A stretch of DNA of 64,000 nt from Bigelowiella natans CCMP2755 (Eukaryota; Cercozoa; Chlorarachniophyceae), in assembly GCA_000320545.1 (NCBI GenBank), contig ADNK01000544.1, positions 131,569 to 195,568 of the forward strand. Reading direction: 5' to 3'. Positions within the stretch are counted from its first letter, which is position 1; each line of letters begins with the position of its first letter. A program made the translations under genes and the position numbers. Below, piece after piece: positions 10,966 through 22,952 of this stretch. The notes under the pieces are model-generated. The model saw nothing but the letters and a program-made list of their open reading frames with translations. It was not told the origin of the DNA and ran no database searches.

Positions 10966-13900
10966 ATGAAGTCTGAGGAAAGGAAAGGGATGGAAGACTG
11001 CAGCGAAAATGAAGATGAAGAATCAAACAATGACTTTGTTTCGAAATTTAAAGAGCTCACAGTTTCTGTTAAGGTTTTCCATGATCTAGCGCATTAGTTA
11101 TTTTATCAAATTATGAAGCTCAATCATTTCAGGAAGGGGAGTCTCATCATGAGCGCCCTTATTCACATCGATATTCAATTCCAAGTGATGTTGCAATAAG
11201 GTATGAGTAATAGTAGTATTGAGTACCTCGTACCAGACAAAATACACAACGTTGTCTCTTGATCGCATAGCATCTTTGATTTGTTGCAGGTCCTTGCACA
11301 TTGACAGAGATACTACTGCAGATACAGAATTTCGGTCCCGAAGTAAAACAACCCACCCATTTGAACTTGAATCCTATCCAAGGTCCTCACACCTGGGTCT
11401 CAATAATGAACGAAACAAGTCGACATTTTTCATTCACACGGCACTTAGTTTTGAGATGCTTGCTGTCGGGTCTACGTCTTACTACCCTCCCGTTCCACCG
11501 TCAACGCCAAATCCTGCGAAAAAATTGGGAACATATCTGGAGGAAATGCAGTAAGCTTCCTTTTCATCTTATGGAGTCGCAAGGTAATAACGACGGAAAT
11601 GTTGAAAGAGGGGCAAAGAACGAAAAGTGCAAGGAAGAAGAAACACCAATGCGTGATGAAACAAGATATTCTACATCGTATGATGGGCTAACCTTATCGG
11701 TACGATATCAAAGATGTAGTTTGGTGATTTGACAAGATATGTGAATTCATAGATACGAAATAAAGATCCTAGGGCACCGCCGGTTTCTCCTCTTAATTCG
11801 ATATCTAACTTTGGGCCTTCCGGTAGCCACGAATCATTACCACCACAGGTAGTTGTATTTACTTCATTTTCTTCATACCTTATTACCATACACCTTGGAA
11901 CAACAGGTGACACACCAGGTTTCACTTGCAAGTCGGAATTCAGATACTGTATCTTCAGTCGCAATGTAATGTGATTAAAATCCATTCAACAAAATTGAAC
12001 TGTATCCTATACTGCAGGTCGGATTTTCGTCAGCAAATAGAAGCACCGGAGAACTCGATAGCATCGGTTAACATGTCTGTAAACTCAAGCATAAGTGATC
12101 TGAGCAGTATTTCGAAGGTTGTCAAATTTGAGATAGAACTTTATTTGGACATCCCATACATGCATCAACACTTTAAAAAAAAGGTGGCATATCTGTCCCC
12201 CAAAACTCCTAAATCGCCCTCTAGATCAAAATCAAGTAAACGCGATGTTTCAGCGGAGGTCATACAATATGTGAAATAAATTATATATATTTTTTTACGA
12301 TGCAATGATGCAGTGTTAACACGTACTACGTAGGAACCAGGTGAGCTAAAAAATGGGAGTGCCATTTCTGGTAATCAAAAGTTCAAAGACAGAAAAAGCT
12401 CGCACCCTTTCGGTAATAACAGCAACAGAAAGCACCGAAAGAAAAATTTTTGGATATGGGACGGTTTTGCAATCAAAGATGGGCTTCTGAAGAAGAGAAG
12501 CCCTGGGATGTTGAAGGTCTTACTATTTGATCCAAATCCGCTATATTTATTGCAAGTATTTCAAATCACAGCAATGGCAACAAAGATTTTTTTATCTTAA
12601 GAACGACAAGCTATATTACTTCAAAGAGGTGGTTTAGCTTTTGCCATAAACAGGATAAAACTCAGGATTCTATATCTAAATCAGAAAGCCTATCGACCGT
12701 CGGGATGCATAGACCTTCGCACCGTATTATTATATTGAAATTATACTTATCACGGAATGTAATTTTGTGCTGTGACAGATCTCTAAAGTCATAGACCATG
12801 ACAGAGATGTCAATAGGTGAATCAAAACAAACTTGACGGTAGGTTTGACCCAGACATAACTATTGTCAGGTTTAAGATACTAGTGAAGAAGCGAGTGTAT
12901 GATATCAAAGCGGAAACCAGGAGCTCAAAGGAGGTATAATCATGATGAAGTTACTTCATAGCATCTCAGAATTTTTCTGTACAAGGATTGGATGCGATGT
13001 ATTAATGGGAATCGCACGTCCTTGTTAAAGGTCGTGTAAATAAATTTTAAAAATTAAGGTGCTTGACATAAACCCATGCACAGTTGACTCGCCCTGTAGA
13101 AATAAGATGGCAACAAAATACAACTTGGAATCCTGATGGTCCAGATGGCAGGCCCTCATCCGCGTCGGAAATGAAGCGGTATCAAATCAAGGGGAATTTC
13201 TAAACTTGTTTTGTTGCCTGATGGTGTAATATCTTTTGAATAAAAGATCTCTGCTGTCCATAAGCTGGAGAAATTATCTGAAAGTATGACGTTTCGAGTT
13301 TAAGGGTCCATCAATACACTTATAATTTCCTTTGATTAGGTTGCAAAAACTGGAGATTTGTTTCTTTTCGAAACAGCTAGTATTCGAGGAAGGTGTTCGT
13401 ATTCTAGATAGATGTGTCATACATAACACAATATTTGATACACAAGATAAGTTAAGGTGTTAAGGCAATAGCTGCTAAATGCAATATAAATTGAGGGCAT
13501 GTATATGAGAAAGTCAATAGAATATTATTCTCAAATTTATAATCAGTTTAATTCGGACTGCTACACTGAGTCGCTACGATCATGTTGCTGTTGCTCTTAA
13601 ATTTGGAAGCTCAAAGTCAAAAGACCAACCAATTTCAATAGGTATCTTATATTTGCTATCACGATGTAAGATATGAAAATTCTATACTGACAATGTGTAA
13701 AGTTGGCATAAGTTTAGATTATTGAAAGAATTTTCCCTTTGTTGAACACTTGCTATAGGAGTGCTGGAAGCTACGGGAAACATGGTACATTATGATTCCT
13801 GTACGAATTTTGACGGGAGCAATCGAATATTTGAAATATACTAATAGGGTGTTCGAATTCACAACTTCACTGGATTTGCACGGTCTTGGCATCAACAGTG

Positions 13901-14663
13901 AGACTTAAAATTTTACGTTAAAAACTCAGTCATATGAAATTTGTGCAACTTTTGAAAGGTACATTACTATCGCAGTTCGGCGTTTACGTTTAAGCTCGGT
14001 ATTGAAAGTTTGTACGAAATAATCAATGTGATTCTTGCGCATGTAGTTTTGGCATCAATATGAAGTTCAATGTTCAAACGTAACAATTGTGGAAACGTCA
14101 ATGTTTACGATTAAAGGTTGATTCAGACATTGGATCAAAATTTAGTCAGTTTGTGAAGGCGGCTATGGGCAAGGTGGCCATCAATTAACCGCGGTTTCAA
14201 TGATATTCAGAAACTGAAACATTTTGATAGAGATATAAATGGACGCCGACCATGCACTTTCGGAGAAAAACCGTCCATTCGGTACATGTACATCTGCTCT
14301 AGGGCGAAATACTTTGTTCAGTGAAACACATTCTATAAAAAGGACGACGATCAAAGAACATATATGTGCTCTGAGCTTGCTGCCAAATCATACAAAGTCA
14401 TGGGGCTTCTACGGTCTGACGTACCTTCATCAACCTATCTTCCAGGATCTTTTCAGGATTCATCAGGTATACTATATGTGTAAAATAAGATAACAGGTAA
14501 TCAAAAAGTTTGCCAGTAATTTGCGTGAATACACGTACGTGTATACATGATTTAGAACAACATAGAAGTAGTCAGAGATGTCTATTATTCTGATTTTCAA
14601 TTTATCTAAATTCACATTTTAGGACTCATATTTTTGGCGGGTGCTCGACTTGATCCTGAGTAG
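10966..14663 (+). CDS. PH-domain protein with C-terminal permuted papain-like amidase (C92/YiiX-type)
   Basis: Multi-exon gene starting MKSEERKGMEDCSENEDEES. A long Ser/Pro-rich N-terminal part (to about 12280) leads into a PH domain at about 12480-13020. That domain reads AIKDGLLKKRSPGMLK, then QWQQRFFYLKNDKLYYFKE, then RVYDIKAETRSSKE with DWMRCIN; the Trp of the final helix is present. From 13355 a second domain reads TGDLFLFETASIRGR, HVAVALKFGSSKSKDQ, GVLEATGNM, GVRIHNFTGFARSWHQQ, SKFSQFVKAAMGK and CSELAAKSYKVMGLL. This order, with an early His and a late CSEL cysteine, is that of circularly permuted NlpC/P60-like amidases (Pfam C92/YiiX group). It ends LAGARLDPE with TAG at 14661-14663. 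The PH domain probably directs the enzyme to phosphoinositide membranes; its substrate (a lipid or peptide amide bond) is not known. Confidence 0.75.
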
Positions 14664-16039
14664 GCAATTTTGTCCGCATTTCAGTTTTTCCACAGATGGT
14701 TATTTCTGATTGTATGTCTATGTGTGCTCTATATTATATCGTGTTTACCCCACTGTGTGCCAATCAACTTGCAGGCTCAAGATAGATTTTCAGAAATAAG
14801 ACGCTATAGGAACTATTGAAGATTCAATTTCATAGCGCTCTAGCTTGACTTGTCAGCAGCTGCTGTCTTCAAAACATTGTTAAATGTGTGAATAAGAGCT
14901 GTGCTTGTCATGTCAACGAATAAACCACTATTGCATTGATTGTTATATTGTTGCGATTGGATGTGACAATCACGAATGCCAATGCCGACTACATGCATCG
15001 CATGGTCCGAATGATTGTTGTTTCTGTGCAAGCAATTTGTCCCCTGTGACGAGAGCACTGCAAACACCATTGAGTCGTCAGAAGCGCAGAAGCGCACGCG
15101 CACGTGCATGCCTAAACAGCAAGCGCGTCGCATTCACGCCTCCAAGTGGATCGTGCGATCCGATCCAAAGATGCGCATCCATTAGACAGATCTAGACGTG
15201 ATCTACCGCATGTTTGACCGCGACGAATGATGAAAACACCTAGACACCCTCTAGCCTTTGATGCTAATGACAGAATTAGCATGGCCTAGTTAGCTCTAGA
15301 GCTAGACTGCTAGACTAGTAGATGGCATTGTTGTGCATGCAATTGTCGCGCTCACTCTGAGGAACTTTCTCAGAAGCGAGGACTCCATGCGCACGTTCTG
15401 AGATTGTTCCACGAGCGACGCACATCACGTCGCTGTGCAGCGTCTCAGGACACTGCACGTCGCGTGTGGACTGTGGCGTGCAACCGTGCGCCACACAATG
15501 CTGGAATGTGCGAGTGTGTGCAGCAGCAGAACGTGCACATCTAGTATATCTCGACATGCCGCTAGCTAGCTAGCACGATTGCAATGAGGGGCATTGTGCC
15601 TGGCTGCCCCTGTGCTCGCTGCATGCTTGCGCGATGCATCGACACGCGCTAGCGCGCGCGCATGACTAGATGTGAAGTGATGACTTAAAGGTGTCGTTCT
15701 GCGTTGTGGTTGCAGTGTCATGTCTAGTGAGAATTTCATCATAATTATTCCTTACCGCGCTAGTCTATTAGCGCGTTTCAGTCTTTCGATGATCTGCTAC
15801 TGTACATTATGCCATTCCTAGATTTAGATGCACAACCACGAGGTTCTATTTCTACTTTTCTTTGTTTGGACGACTTGTTAGGGTTGAAAGAAAGGAATTG
15901 TCTAGATCGTGCTTGACTCGTCATACATGACATCGATTAATTGTCTTAAACTATTATTGTACATTTTTGTCCCTACTAAATTTTGATTCGTTCGATCATG
16001 CTTGCGTTTGACAAAAAAATCTTTAGAAAATGCATTAGT
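14664..16039. other. Tail-to-tail gap with CTAG/GCGC-rich composition island (about 14840-15780)
   Basis: This gap lies between the PH-amidase gene and the Gln-rich gene. The island is rich in TGCA, CTAG and GCGC. It holds a 14-base palindrome of GCTAGC units at 15561-15574 and an alternating GCGC stretch near 15645-15662. Long open frames on both strands reflect the composition and show no family motif. Confidence 0.7.
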
Positions 16040-18158
16040 TCACTTTTCAACGGTTCTGGTGAGAGCATCAAGTTGTGAATCTATGTCTTTCGATATAATT
16101 TCGTTGCTATTTAAAGCATTAGCAACAACAGCAACATCCTTTCTATTCTTTTCTTCAGCAGTAACAGCAAGAGAGAAAGAAGGCGGCTTAGGCTTAGAGC
16201 TTCGCGGGGTGTTTTGCCCTAACATGCCTGGAAGCGTTTCCTTTCTTTTTGTTCTATCAACCGCCGCCGTTATTGTTGCAGCTGCCGCTGTTGTTCCTTT
16301 ATTTTGAAAGAGATTCAGCGATCGTGATCGTTGAAGCTCATGAAACTCGGCTAAATTAAGGTATTGAAGTATCTCTTCCGCAGATGCAAGACGCCGAATT
16401 AACTAAACAGGATAAACGTATTCATTAATTTTTTTGAATAACATATATATACTTATACGTATCTTCGTCAATAATATGACATCTCTGAGTCCGTCATTAA
16501 TCTCATCTGATGAGGATTTGTTGCTGCGACAATAGTAGGCAGCACCAGGCGCGACGTCATCGTGATTTTCATTCTTCTAAGTCGTTCTACTTACATCGTC
16601 TGTAGATAGTTCACTAATTGGTCCAAGGTATTGAGCACCCTGTATGTTGCCACAAATTCAACAATGTTATTCCATATTAGGAATACTTTCACCAGGAGGT
16701 AAAAGAACGCAACAAAAGTTGAAGGCAACAGTGGTCCATTTTACTACTGCTACTACAATAATAACCCGATCTTCATCCAGCTTTGATAAGTATTTGCGAA
16801 GCGATTTCCATAGGGTGGTGGTTACATTTTTAAGGCCTGGCAACAAAACGCCAAGAGAGATTAGTTGGGCAATTGCCATCATCAAAGGCTATCAGTACGT
16901 CTAATAGTTGACATTGTAGTCTTTACAGTTTTCGTTATTTTAGTACCGGTTAGAGCAGATTTATGTGGAATTCCCGGCGATCGAAGCACCCTATCACTGT
17001 TAGGTTCCCCACGATGCTGGCCACCACCTAGTCGCACCATTTTGTTGCCGCTTGAACTGGTTGTAGAGCTAGTTGCGGCCATTGCCCTTCTTTTGTTATC
17101 TGCAGATACATTACTCAGTGGAGTCATGGGGTACCCTGCAGGTTGCTTCTTTTCCCAATGAGAGGGGGGGGTGGAAGTAGGAAACGCGGCAGCTCTAGTC
17201 CTTTTCATTCCCGCTGTATTTGAAAATGAGGAAGATAGTTGAGCCATGTAAGGACTTGCTGCCGCCACTGCTTGGTGATGCGCTTTGACTTGGACGACCG
17301 GAGAGGCATGAAGGATTTTTGAAGACGCAGGTAGCGGTTGCACTCTTGGCAACTGCTGCGCTTTGCTGGCTCTATCCGTAGTACCTAAACGAGTCTGTGC
17401 CGGTGAACTTAGCACTGAATCATAGGACGCATTTGTAAGAAAGAAATCATGGCATATGCACTCAATAAGAGACAGTTTTTAGGAATGAATTTAGTAGTTC
17501 TACCTGTAGCAATTGGAACTGCAGTTGGAGTGGCAGTCGCAGTTGCAGTCGCCGCAAGAGCTAATGGTGTGCCTCGTGGAGAGGGTGAGGCATAAGAAGA
17601 GCGTATAGCTTGTTGCTGTTGGTGCTGCTTCTGTCCCGAAACCGGATATACCCCCCCCCTAGAGGCAGGGGTGGCAGGTTTTGCAGTGACGTTTTTTTGG
17701 GTTTGGTTTCCGCCGCCAATAATTCCACTCCGATGCGACACAGGATAAGCTGCTGAGACTGTAGTGAATGGAAGATACGAAACACATCACAACAGGCGTA
17801 CAAAAAGCAAAACAGTAATGGATTAACCGCTTTTAGAATGAGTCAGATACCTCGATTCTGGGCAATAGACAGCCCTACACCTCTTCCTTGCGCTGAAGTT
17901 GCCTGCGACGACGAAGATTGTGGGGTAGACGTAGCTGCAGAAAAAAATTGTGCTAGATATCGCTGTTGCTGCTGAGCTATTTGCTGTTGCATTTGGATTC
18001 GGCGCTGGTCCATAGCTTTGTCGAGATTCACAGGTATAGTTCCCACTGCTTGAACAAAGGCTTGCAGTTGCTGCATTGATTGCATAGCATACATCGGATT
18101 CTGCGGAACTCCCACGCCAATTTTGGTGTTTCCTGCTAATATAAAACACCATAATAAT

Positions 18159-18193
<35 letters not shown>

Positions 18194-18614
18194 GTGTGTG
18201 TTTGTGTGTGTGTAATCATCATTACTTAGAAATGTGCTCATATAATTGCTATCCTTTTTGTTAAAGTTTATTCTATTTTCCCAAGTACATGTTTTCAGAT
18301 ACATCTACAAAAGTCCAGTGGGTTTTATCACAAAAATGGTTCTTCATCCATCGCGTGAACGTCGGGTAAAGAGAATTCAAATTAAAGACAAGATTCAAAA
18401 TCATACCTAGGATCGGCCTTGCCTGACTTTTCGTGGTAGTATTTGGCACCGACCCTTGCGGATTATGTGGGATCTGTGATTTTTCGCCAACATTGGAGGA
18501 TGGGGATGGTGTTGTCTCTTCTTTCTTGACAGTACTAGAATCTTTGACGCCAGCAGAAGCCTGTGGACTTGCACTGGTTGCTTCCTTAATATTACTACTC
18601 ATTTTCGTAATCAT
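16040..18614 (-). CDS. Gln/Ser/Pro/Ala-rich protein, probably nuclear, unknown family
   Basis: About seven exons. The start is MITKMSSNIKEATSASPQAS at 18614. Exon 2 (about 18135-17845) is Met/Gln-rich (MYAMQSMQQLQAFVQAVGT, IQMQQQIAQQQQRYLAQFF). Exons 3 and 4 (17750-16900) are Pro/Ala/Ser-rich and basic. A more ordered helical stretch (TLWKSLRKYLSKLDEDRV) lies near 16800. Two exons follow (GAQYLGPISELSTDD; NENHDDVAPGAAYYCRSN). The last exon (about 16400-16040) begins LIRRLASAEEILQYLNLAEF and ends LDALTRTVEK with a stop. Gln-rich and Pro-rich tracts with little globular sequence are typical of transcription co-regulators, but I recognise no domain, so the role is only inferred. Exon borders between 16900 and 16620 are uncertain. 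Confidence 0.6.
18160..18213 (+). repeat. (TA)n followed by (TG)n microsatellite
   Basis: Alternating TA changes to TG-rich repeats inside the first intron of the Gln-rich gene. Confidence 0.9.
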
Positions 18615-19140
18615 CTTCCCGATATTCCAGCATGCTATAATTAATCTATCAACTAATCAAGTCCTGTTCCGCATCGTCTCCCTCGGGAACCTCCCCGCTC
18701 GCTCCTTTGTTAGTGCCTACACGAACTCCCCCACCAGTTGATTAATAACTGCATTCAAATTATTAACGAACACGTCATATAGAATATCTATCAAGATACA
18801 TGTAATGGATATCTTAAGACATGGAAATTAGCTAGAATATCTGTGAAATAGCGAATGTTTCAGTGTCCCGTTTCGAGAAATAATTTGAAAATCAGTGCTC
18901 GTACGATTTTTAATTTTATTAAATTTAACATTTCGTCTTTCTTCTCGGCACTACAGCTAATCATGTCGCAGAGCGGACGTAATGCCTTCCCGCTAAGTTC
19001 TTGCTTTTGGGCAACATTGCTTCTACACCTCCGAAAATAAACCAAAATCAAGGTAATTTCGTGTGCAGCAGAGGATTTACGGAGTGGCGGGCTGATATGC
19101 TTTCCGAACATCTAAACAGGAGTAAAACGAAAACATATTT
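18615..19140. other. Head-to-head gap
   Basis: A+T-rich gap between the Gln-rich gene and the 240-residue orphan. A short open frame from an ATG at 18963 shares the first residues MSQ with the orphan's start but stops after 25 codons; it could be an upstream open reading frame. No island is present. Confidence 0.45.
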
Positions 19141-19863
19141 ATGTCGCAAGTTGTGAAGCCACTGTGTTTTTGGAATAAACGATACTTCGGCGAACACGAA
19201 CGAAGCCGCCCACCTCCCAAACCGCCAACCATGATTGCAGATCACGATATGAAAATTGTTTCAAATAGAAAATACCAGAGCAAATCGTCTACCAAATCTT
19301 CATCTTTATCGAAGAAGCGTTCCAGGTGTGGGGGCGCGGAATCGTCTTCCCGATCGAACGCTGTTAAAATTCATAAGCTACCCAAAGGCTCCCTCCTGTA
19401 CAGGGTTCATCATGTTCCCGTCAGTCAGCGAGTTGAGCTCAGAGAACTGGAAAATGATGACCAAAGTTGGATTTTATTCTCAAATTCTACGAAGTTTATC
19501 GGTTCTTCTCCACTCGGAACAAAATCTAGAGTCGTTGAATACCGTACATCCTCACAGATGAAGCTTCTTGCGATTGAAAGTATGCCCAGTACAAGATGCA
19601 TCCGCAGTTCCAAGGATATGGATTTAGACGTTAAAGGAGACAATTTTAGAGAGAAAAAAATTGGAGGAACACCCACCAAGTCCCGTCCGGAAATGTTAAT
19701 ACAGGACAGAGTAGAAGCTGAAAGTCTTGACGGATGGATTTCCGGGAGGCGAATCTGTTTAAAGGATGACTCAAGGATTCGATTGGTGGACGATGATAAG
19801 AAAACAGGCCTTTCTCAACAGCTTCTAACAGACATGTTTCTTAGACTGAGTATGAAGAGCTGA
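19141..19863 (+). CDS. Orphan basic protein, 240 aa, intronless
   Basis: A single uninterrupted frame starts MSQVVKPLCFWNKRYF. It is basic and Ser-rich at the N-terminus (QSKSSTKSSSLSKKRSR), with a more ordered middle (YRVHHVPVSQRVELREL, then DQSWILFSNSTKFIG) and a Lys/Asp-rich C-terminus ending FLRLSMKS before TGA. No signal peptide, helix pair or known motif is visible. The lack of introns is unusual here, where nearly every neighbour is split. The length and the head-to-head placement support a real gene. The N-terminal basic Ser tract could be a nuclear signal; the function is unknown. Confidence 0.6.
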   Translation: MSQVVKPLCFWNKRYFGEHERSRPPPKPPTMIADHDMKIVSNRKYQSKSSTKSSSLSKKRSRCGGAESSSRSNAVKIHKLPKGSLLYRVHHVPVSQRVELRELENDDQSWILFSNSTKFIGSSPLGTKSRVVEYRTSSQMKLLAIESMPSTRCIRSSKDMDLDVKGDNFREKKIGGTPTKSRPEMLIQDRVEAESLDGWISGRRICLKDDSRIRLVDDDKKTGLSQQLLTDMFLRLSMKS

Positions 19864-20210
19864 AGATTACATCTATCGGCTGCTAATCGATGAGAAGAAT
19901 ATTTTATTAATAAAAAAACAGTTTATTATATGTAAGCACGTAAACGATACGTTCATTCGAGACTTCCTGTATGCATGGAACTATACATTAGATATAAATA
20001 CTATGTGATAGGATGAAAACTATCTTGCAATCATATCGGCACGCGTATATAGCATCTAGAGCATGTACGTGAGTCGGTGCGCTCATGAGCACGAATGATT
20101 AAGCTATAAATAATCTAGATAATACCATTTTCATTTTTCTGTACTGAAATGTGTGTGATATATCTCTATATACAACAAATGTACTTGCATTAACTATAGA
20201 CACAGTATAT

Positions 20211-20216
<6 letters not shown>

Positions 20217-20247
<31 letters not shown>
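20217..20247 (+). repeat. (TA)n tract left of a retroelement remnant
   Basis: A pure TA run, one of a pair flanking the reverse-transcriptase-like remnant. Confidence 0.92.
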
Positions 20248-20251
<4 letters not shown>

Positions 20252-20268
20252 CGGATGTAATGAAATGT

Positions 20269-20720
20269 TTAAATTTTTTCAATGGTCATCCTAATATAGC
20301 TGTGCAATGATGCAGCGGCTACAGCGCTTAAATAGTGTCTGTTTGTTTCCTTGGTCACATGTTGCATGCATGAAAATGCATCATGATTTGGTCTAGCATG
20401 TCGTGCTTTGCGCGCAGCTTTGCGAGTTGCTTTTTCTGCGGTAGTGAGACACGTAGTCTCATCGTTGCGATCCATGATGGCCGTCAGTTGTTTGTTGATT
20501 CTGAGTCTCTGTGGTCCGTATTTTCTGCATTGCAGAATGTGGTCCATGTCTTGCAATGTGTTGCATGTGTCGCACATTGCTTCCAATTTTGTGCGTTGTC
20601 CTCTGGACAGCAAAAAAGTTCCAATGTTGCCAACACCACAGATGGCGCGCATCCATGATGTAGCAATCTAGCAATGCTTGGCAGCTTCAATGTGATTCCT
20701 GTTGTGCGAGAGCCAGGCAT
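20269..20720 (-). pseudogene. Remnant of a non-LTR retrotransposon reverse-transcriptase tail
   Basis: On the minus strand, 20652-20269 reads MRAICGVGNIGTFLLSRGQR and then CDTCNTLQDMDHILQCRKYG. This C-x2-C-x7-H-x4-C pattern followed by a basic Arg/Leu stretch resembles the zinc-knuckle end of LINE-type reverse transcriptases. Upstream (20720-20653) the frame continues in a related style (AWLSHNRNHIEAAKHC) but is broken by a stop, and no polymerase core is present. The piece is G+C-richer than its surroundings and lies between two TA tracts (20217-20247 and 20737-20771), which suits a 5'-truncated insertion. The family call is tentative. Confidence 0.45.
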
Positions 20721-20731
20721 GAAACCAAGTT

Positions 20732-20736
<5 letters not shown>

Positions 20737-20771
<35 letters not shown>
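20737..20771 (+). repeat. (TA)n tract right of a retroelement remnant
   Basis: The second of two TA runs that bracket the reverse-transcriptase-like remnant. Confidence 0.92.
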
Positions 20772-20774
<3 letters not shown>

Positions 20775-21170
20775 GCGTACGTCCACATTGTATTACAGCA
20801 GCACGCCGACGTTGCATCACCGTATTATCCGTATGTAGGGCTACACGCACTAGCGCACATAGTAGTAGCTCTCTATAGCTTATTTGCACGCTGGCGCGGA
20901 CACATCATCATATGATGTATTATAAGCACTATGCGCAACCGCATCGCATCGTCACATAGCACTATATACACTGTGTGCAAGGCGCTTATTTGTATTACTC
21001 GATGTTGTCAACAATCACATACACATATCTAGATATGTACAAGATGTCGTATGTGCGTGCAGTCATGTGTCGTGACACACTAGCGCAGAATGTAGCCACA
21101 GCATGTAGCTCGTGCAATAATGTCATATGTTATTATGTTTATAATATAAGAACTTTCTTTCCCCGTCATC

Positions 21171-21597
21171 TCAATCTTTTCCATCATCTTCTGGGAATAA
21201 CTCGTCAACATCTTGTGTGCTGTAACCGTCTTTCTCATCAGGCCCCATAAGTTCATGATCTAATTGTGTAGTTTTGCGGTATCAGCACAAAATGGGAAGG
21301 CCTTAAAAGATAATTGCGAGAAAAATCCCTCGAATATAGCATAGTATCATTATGTAGATTGATATAACCTTCTTCTTCAAAATCTTCAGCATACTCCTTA
21401 AGCAATTCCTCCTCATCCATTTCTATTACACATAACGAAGAAATTATTCTCAAGATCGCCGAGATACACATGCGTAGTCTACGACCAGTTGTTCCATCAT
21501 TGAAAGCAGCATTAAGTTTCGCTTTCTCATATTCTTCATCAATCTGAGGAAAATAATTAAAATTATTGCACGTTTTTCCCCGATATCTGTGTTGCTT

Positions 21598-21666
<69 letters not shown>

Positions 21667-21844
21667 CTCCTTCTCCTCATCAAACCCTCCCCTCTCTTCG
21701 GAGTAATTGAGTAACACCTCGAAGCCCATTTTCCTCATGCGTGCAATGTATCTGAATAAAATGAGTAGAATAGAAAATTCAAAATTTTTCCATAGTCTCC
21801 TGAGTGACAATACATGAATAATAACATTCGTACATCAAGCATTA

Positions 21845-21887
<43 letters not shown>

Positions 21888-22083
21888 TACTGTTCTTGCT
21901 CAGCCTTTTCATCAGCAATGAATTTCTCCTCCATACTCTCCAGATGTTCCATTTCCTCCACAGTAGGAGGTACGATATACGCATTGTCTTCTTTCATAGT
22001 GCTGAAGGAAAGACAGGAAAGAGTAAATCACCACATTGCAACAACCGATATGTGTGGCATACTACTTTTCAATTTTTTGCACA

Positions 22084-22114
<31 letters not shown>

Positions 22115-22749
22115 TCAGTTAATTACTACTGCTACTACTACCCAGGAATCTTCATCATTGGAACGCCGTATTTGCGGGGAATCTCAGCGATGACCTGGTT
22201 ATGACCGATAATGTACGTAGTAAAAAACAAAGGAAAAGAATATGACAAAAAGGAGGAGGAGGAGGAGGAGGAAAACGATGATTATCACGAGGTATCCTAC
22301 TTACGATCGTGATTTATGCCAGTGGTGGTGTTTGGTAAGTCCGCATAAATGATTTACTTATGTTACTTTTTTGACTCTGAGTTGTTGCTCCTTCATCTTC
22401 GTGTACGTCAGCACCTAATGAATACCAATCCAAAATCATCATCGTACTACCAGCAAAACCTAGAAAACGATGTTGCTTCAAGGGACTCTTTACGGAATAT
22501 TGTGATACACCTTCTTTAGTCATTTGTGTACATGTACTCGAATATGTACCCACACATAGCATCAGAGAGTAGGTGTGAAAAGAAGGGAGGGGGTCAATAG
22601 TTATGAACTACTTCGTATTGTGTGTCTGTTGGATCGTAGACTGCTTTTCCGCGAGCCTTGTAGTTTGTAGTGTGGCAGGTAACTTGTGAAAGGAGCTTGA
22701 ATAGACATTTAATCTAATAATAACAACAGCGACATCAATGAGAAAAAAG

Positions 22750-22780
<31 letters not shown>

Positions 22781-22863
22781 GGGGGGCCTCTGAGGTACTC
22801 TGCAGAACCATGGATAGTTTAATCTTGTATCCCTTTCCCCTATTATCATCTTGTTTTATATAA

Positions 22864-22952
<89 letters not shown>

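Larger units (their letters stand above)
19864..21170. other. Tail-to-tail gap with island (about 20270-21120)
   Basis: This gap lies between the orphan gene and the mitochondrial-like gene. It holds the reverse-transcriptase remnant with its TA flanks, followed to about 21120 by sequence rich in TGCA, TAGC and GCGC words. Apart from the remnant, nothing looks coding. Confidence 0.65.

Noticed and set aside
11671-11985. 104-codon minus-strand frame opposite the PH-amidase gene
   Set aside because: The plus strand has coherent splice sites and exons here (DPRAPPVSPLNSISNFGPSG and others) that join to the PH domain; the minus frame is a shadow.
14905-15557. Frames of 80-97 codons on both strands
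   Set aside because: They overlap each other in the CTAG/GCGC island and reflect its stop-poor composition.
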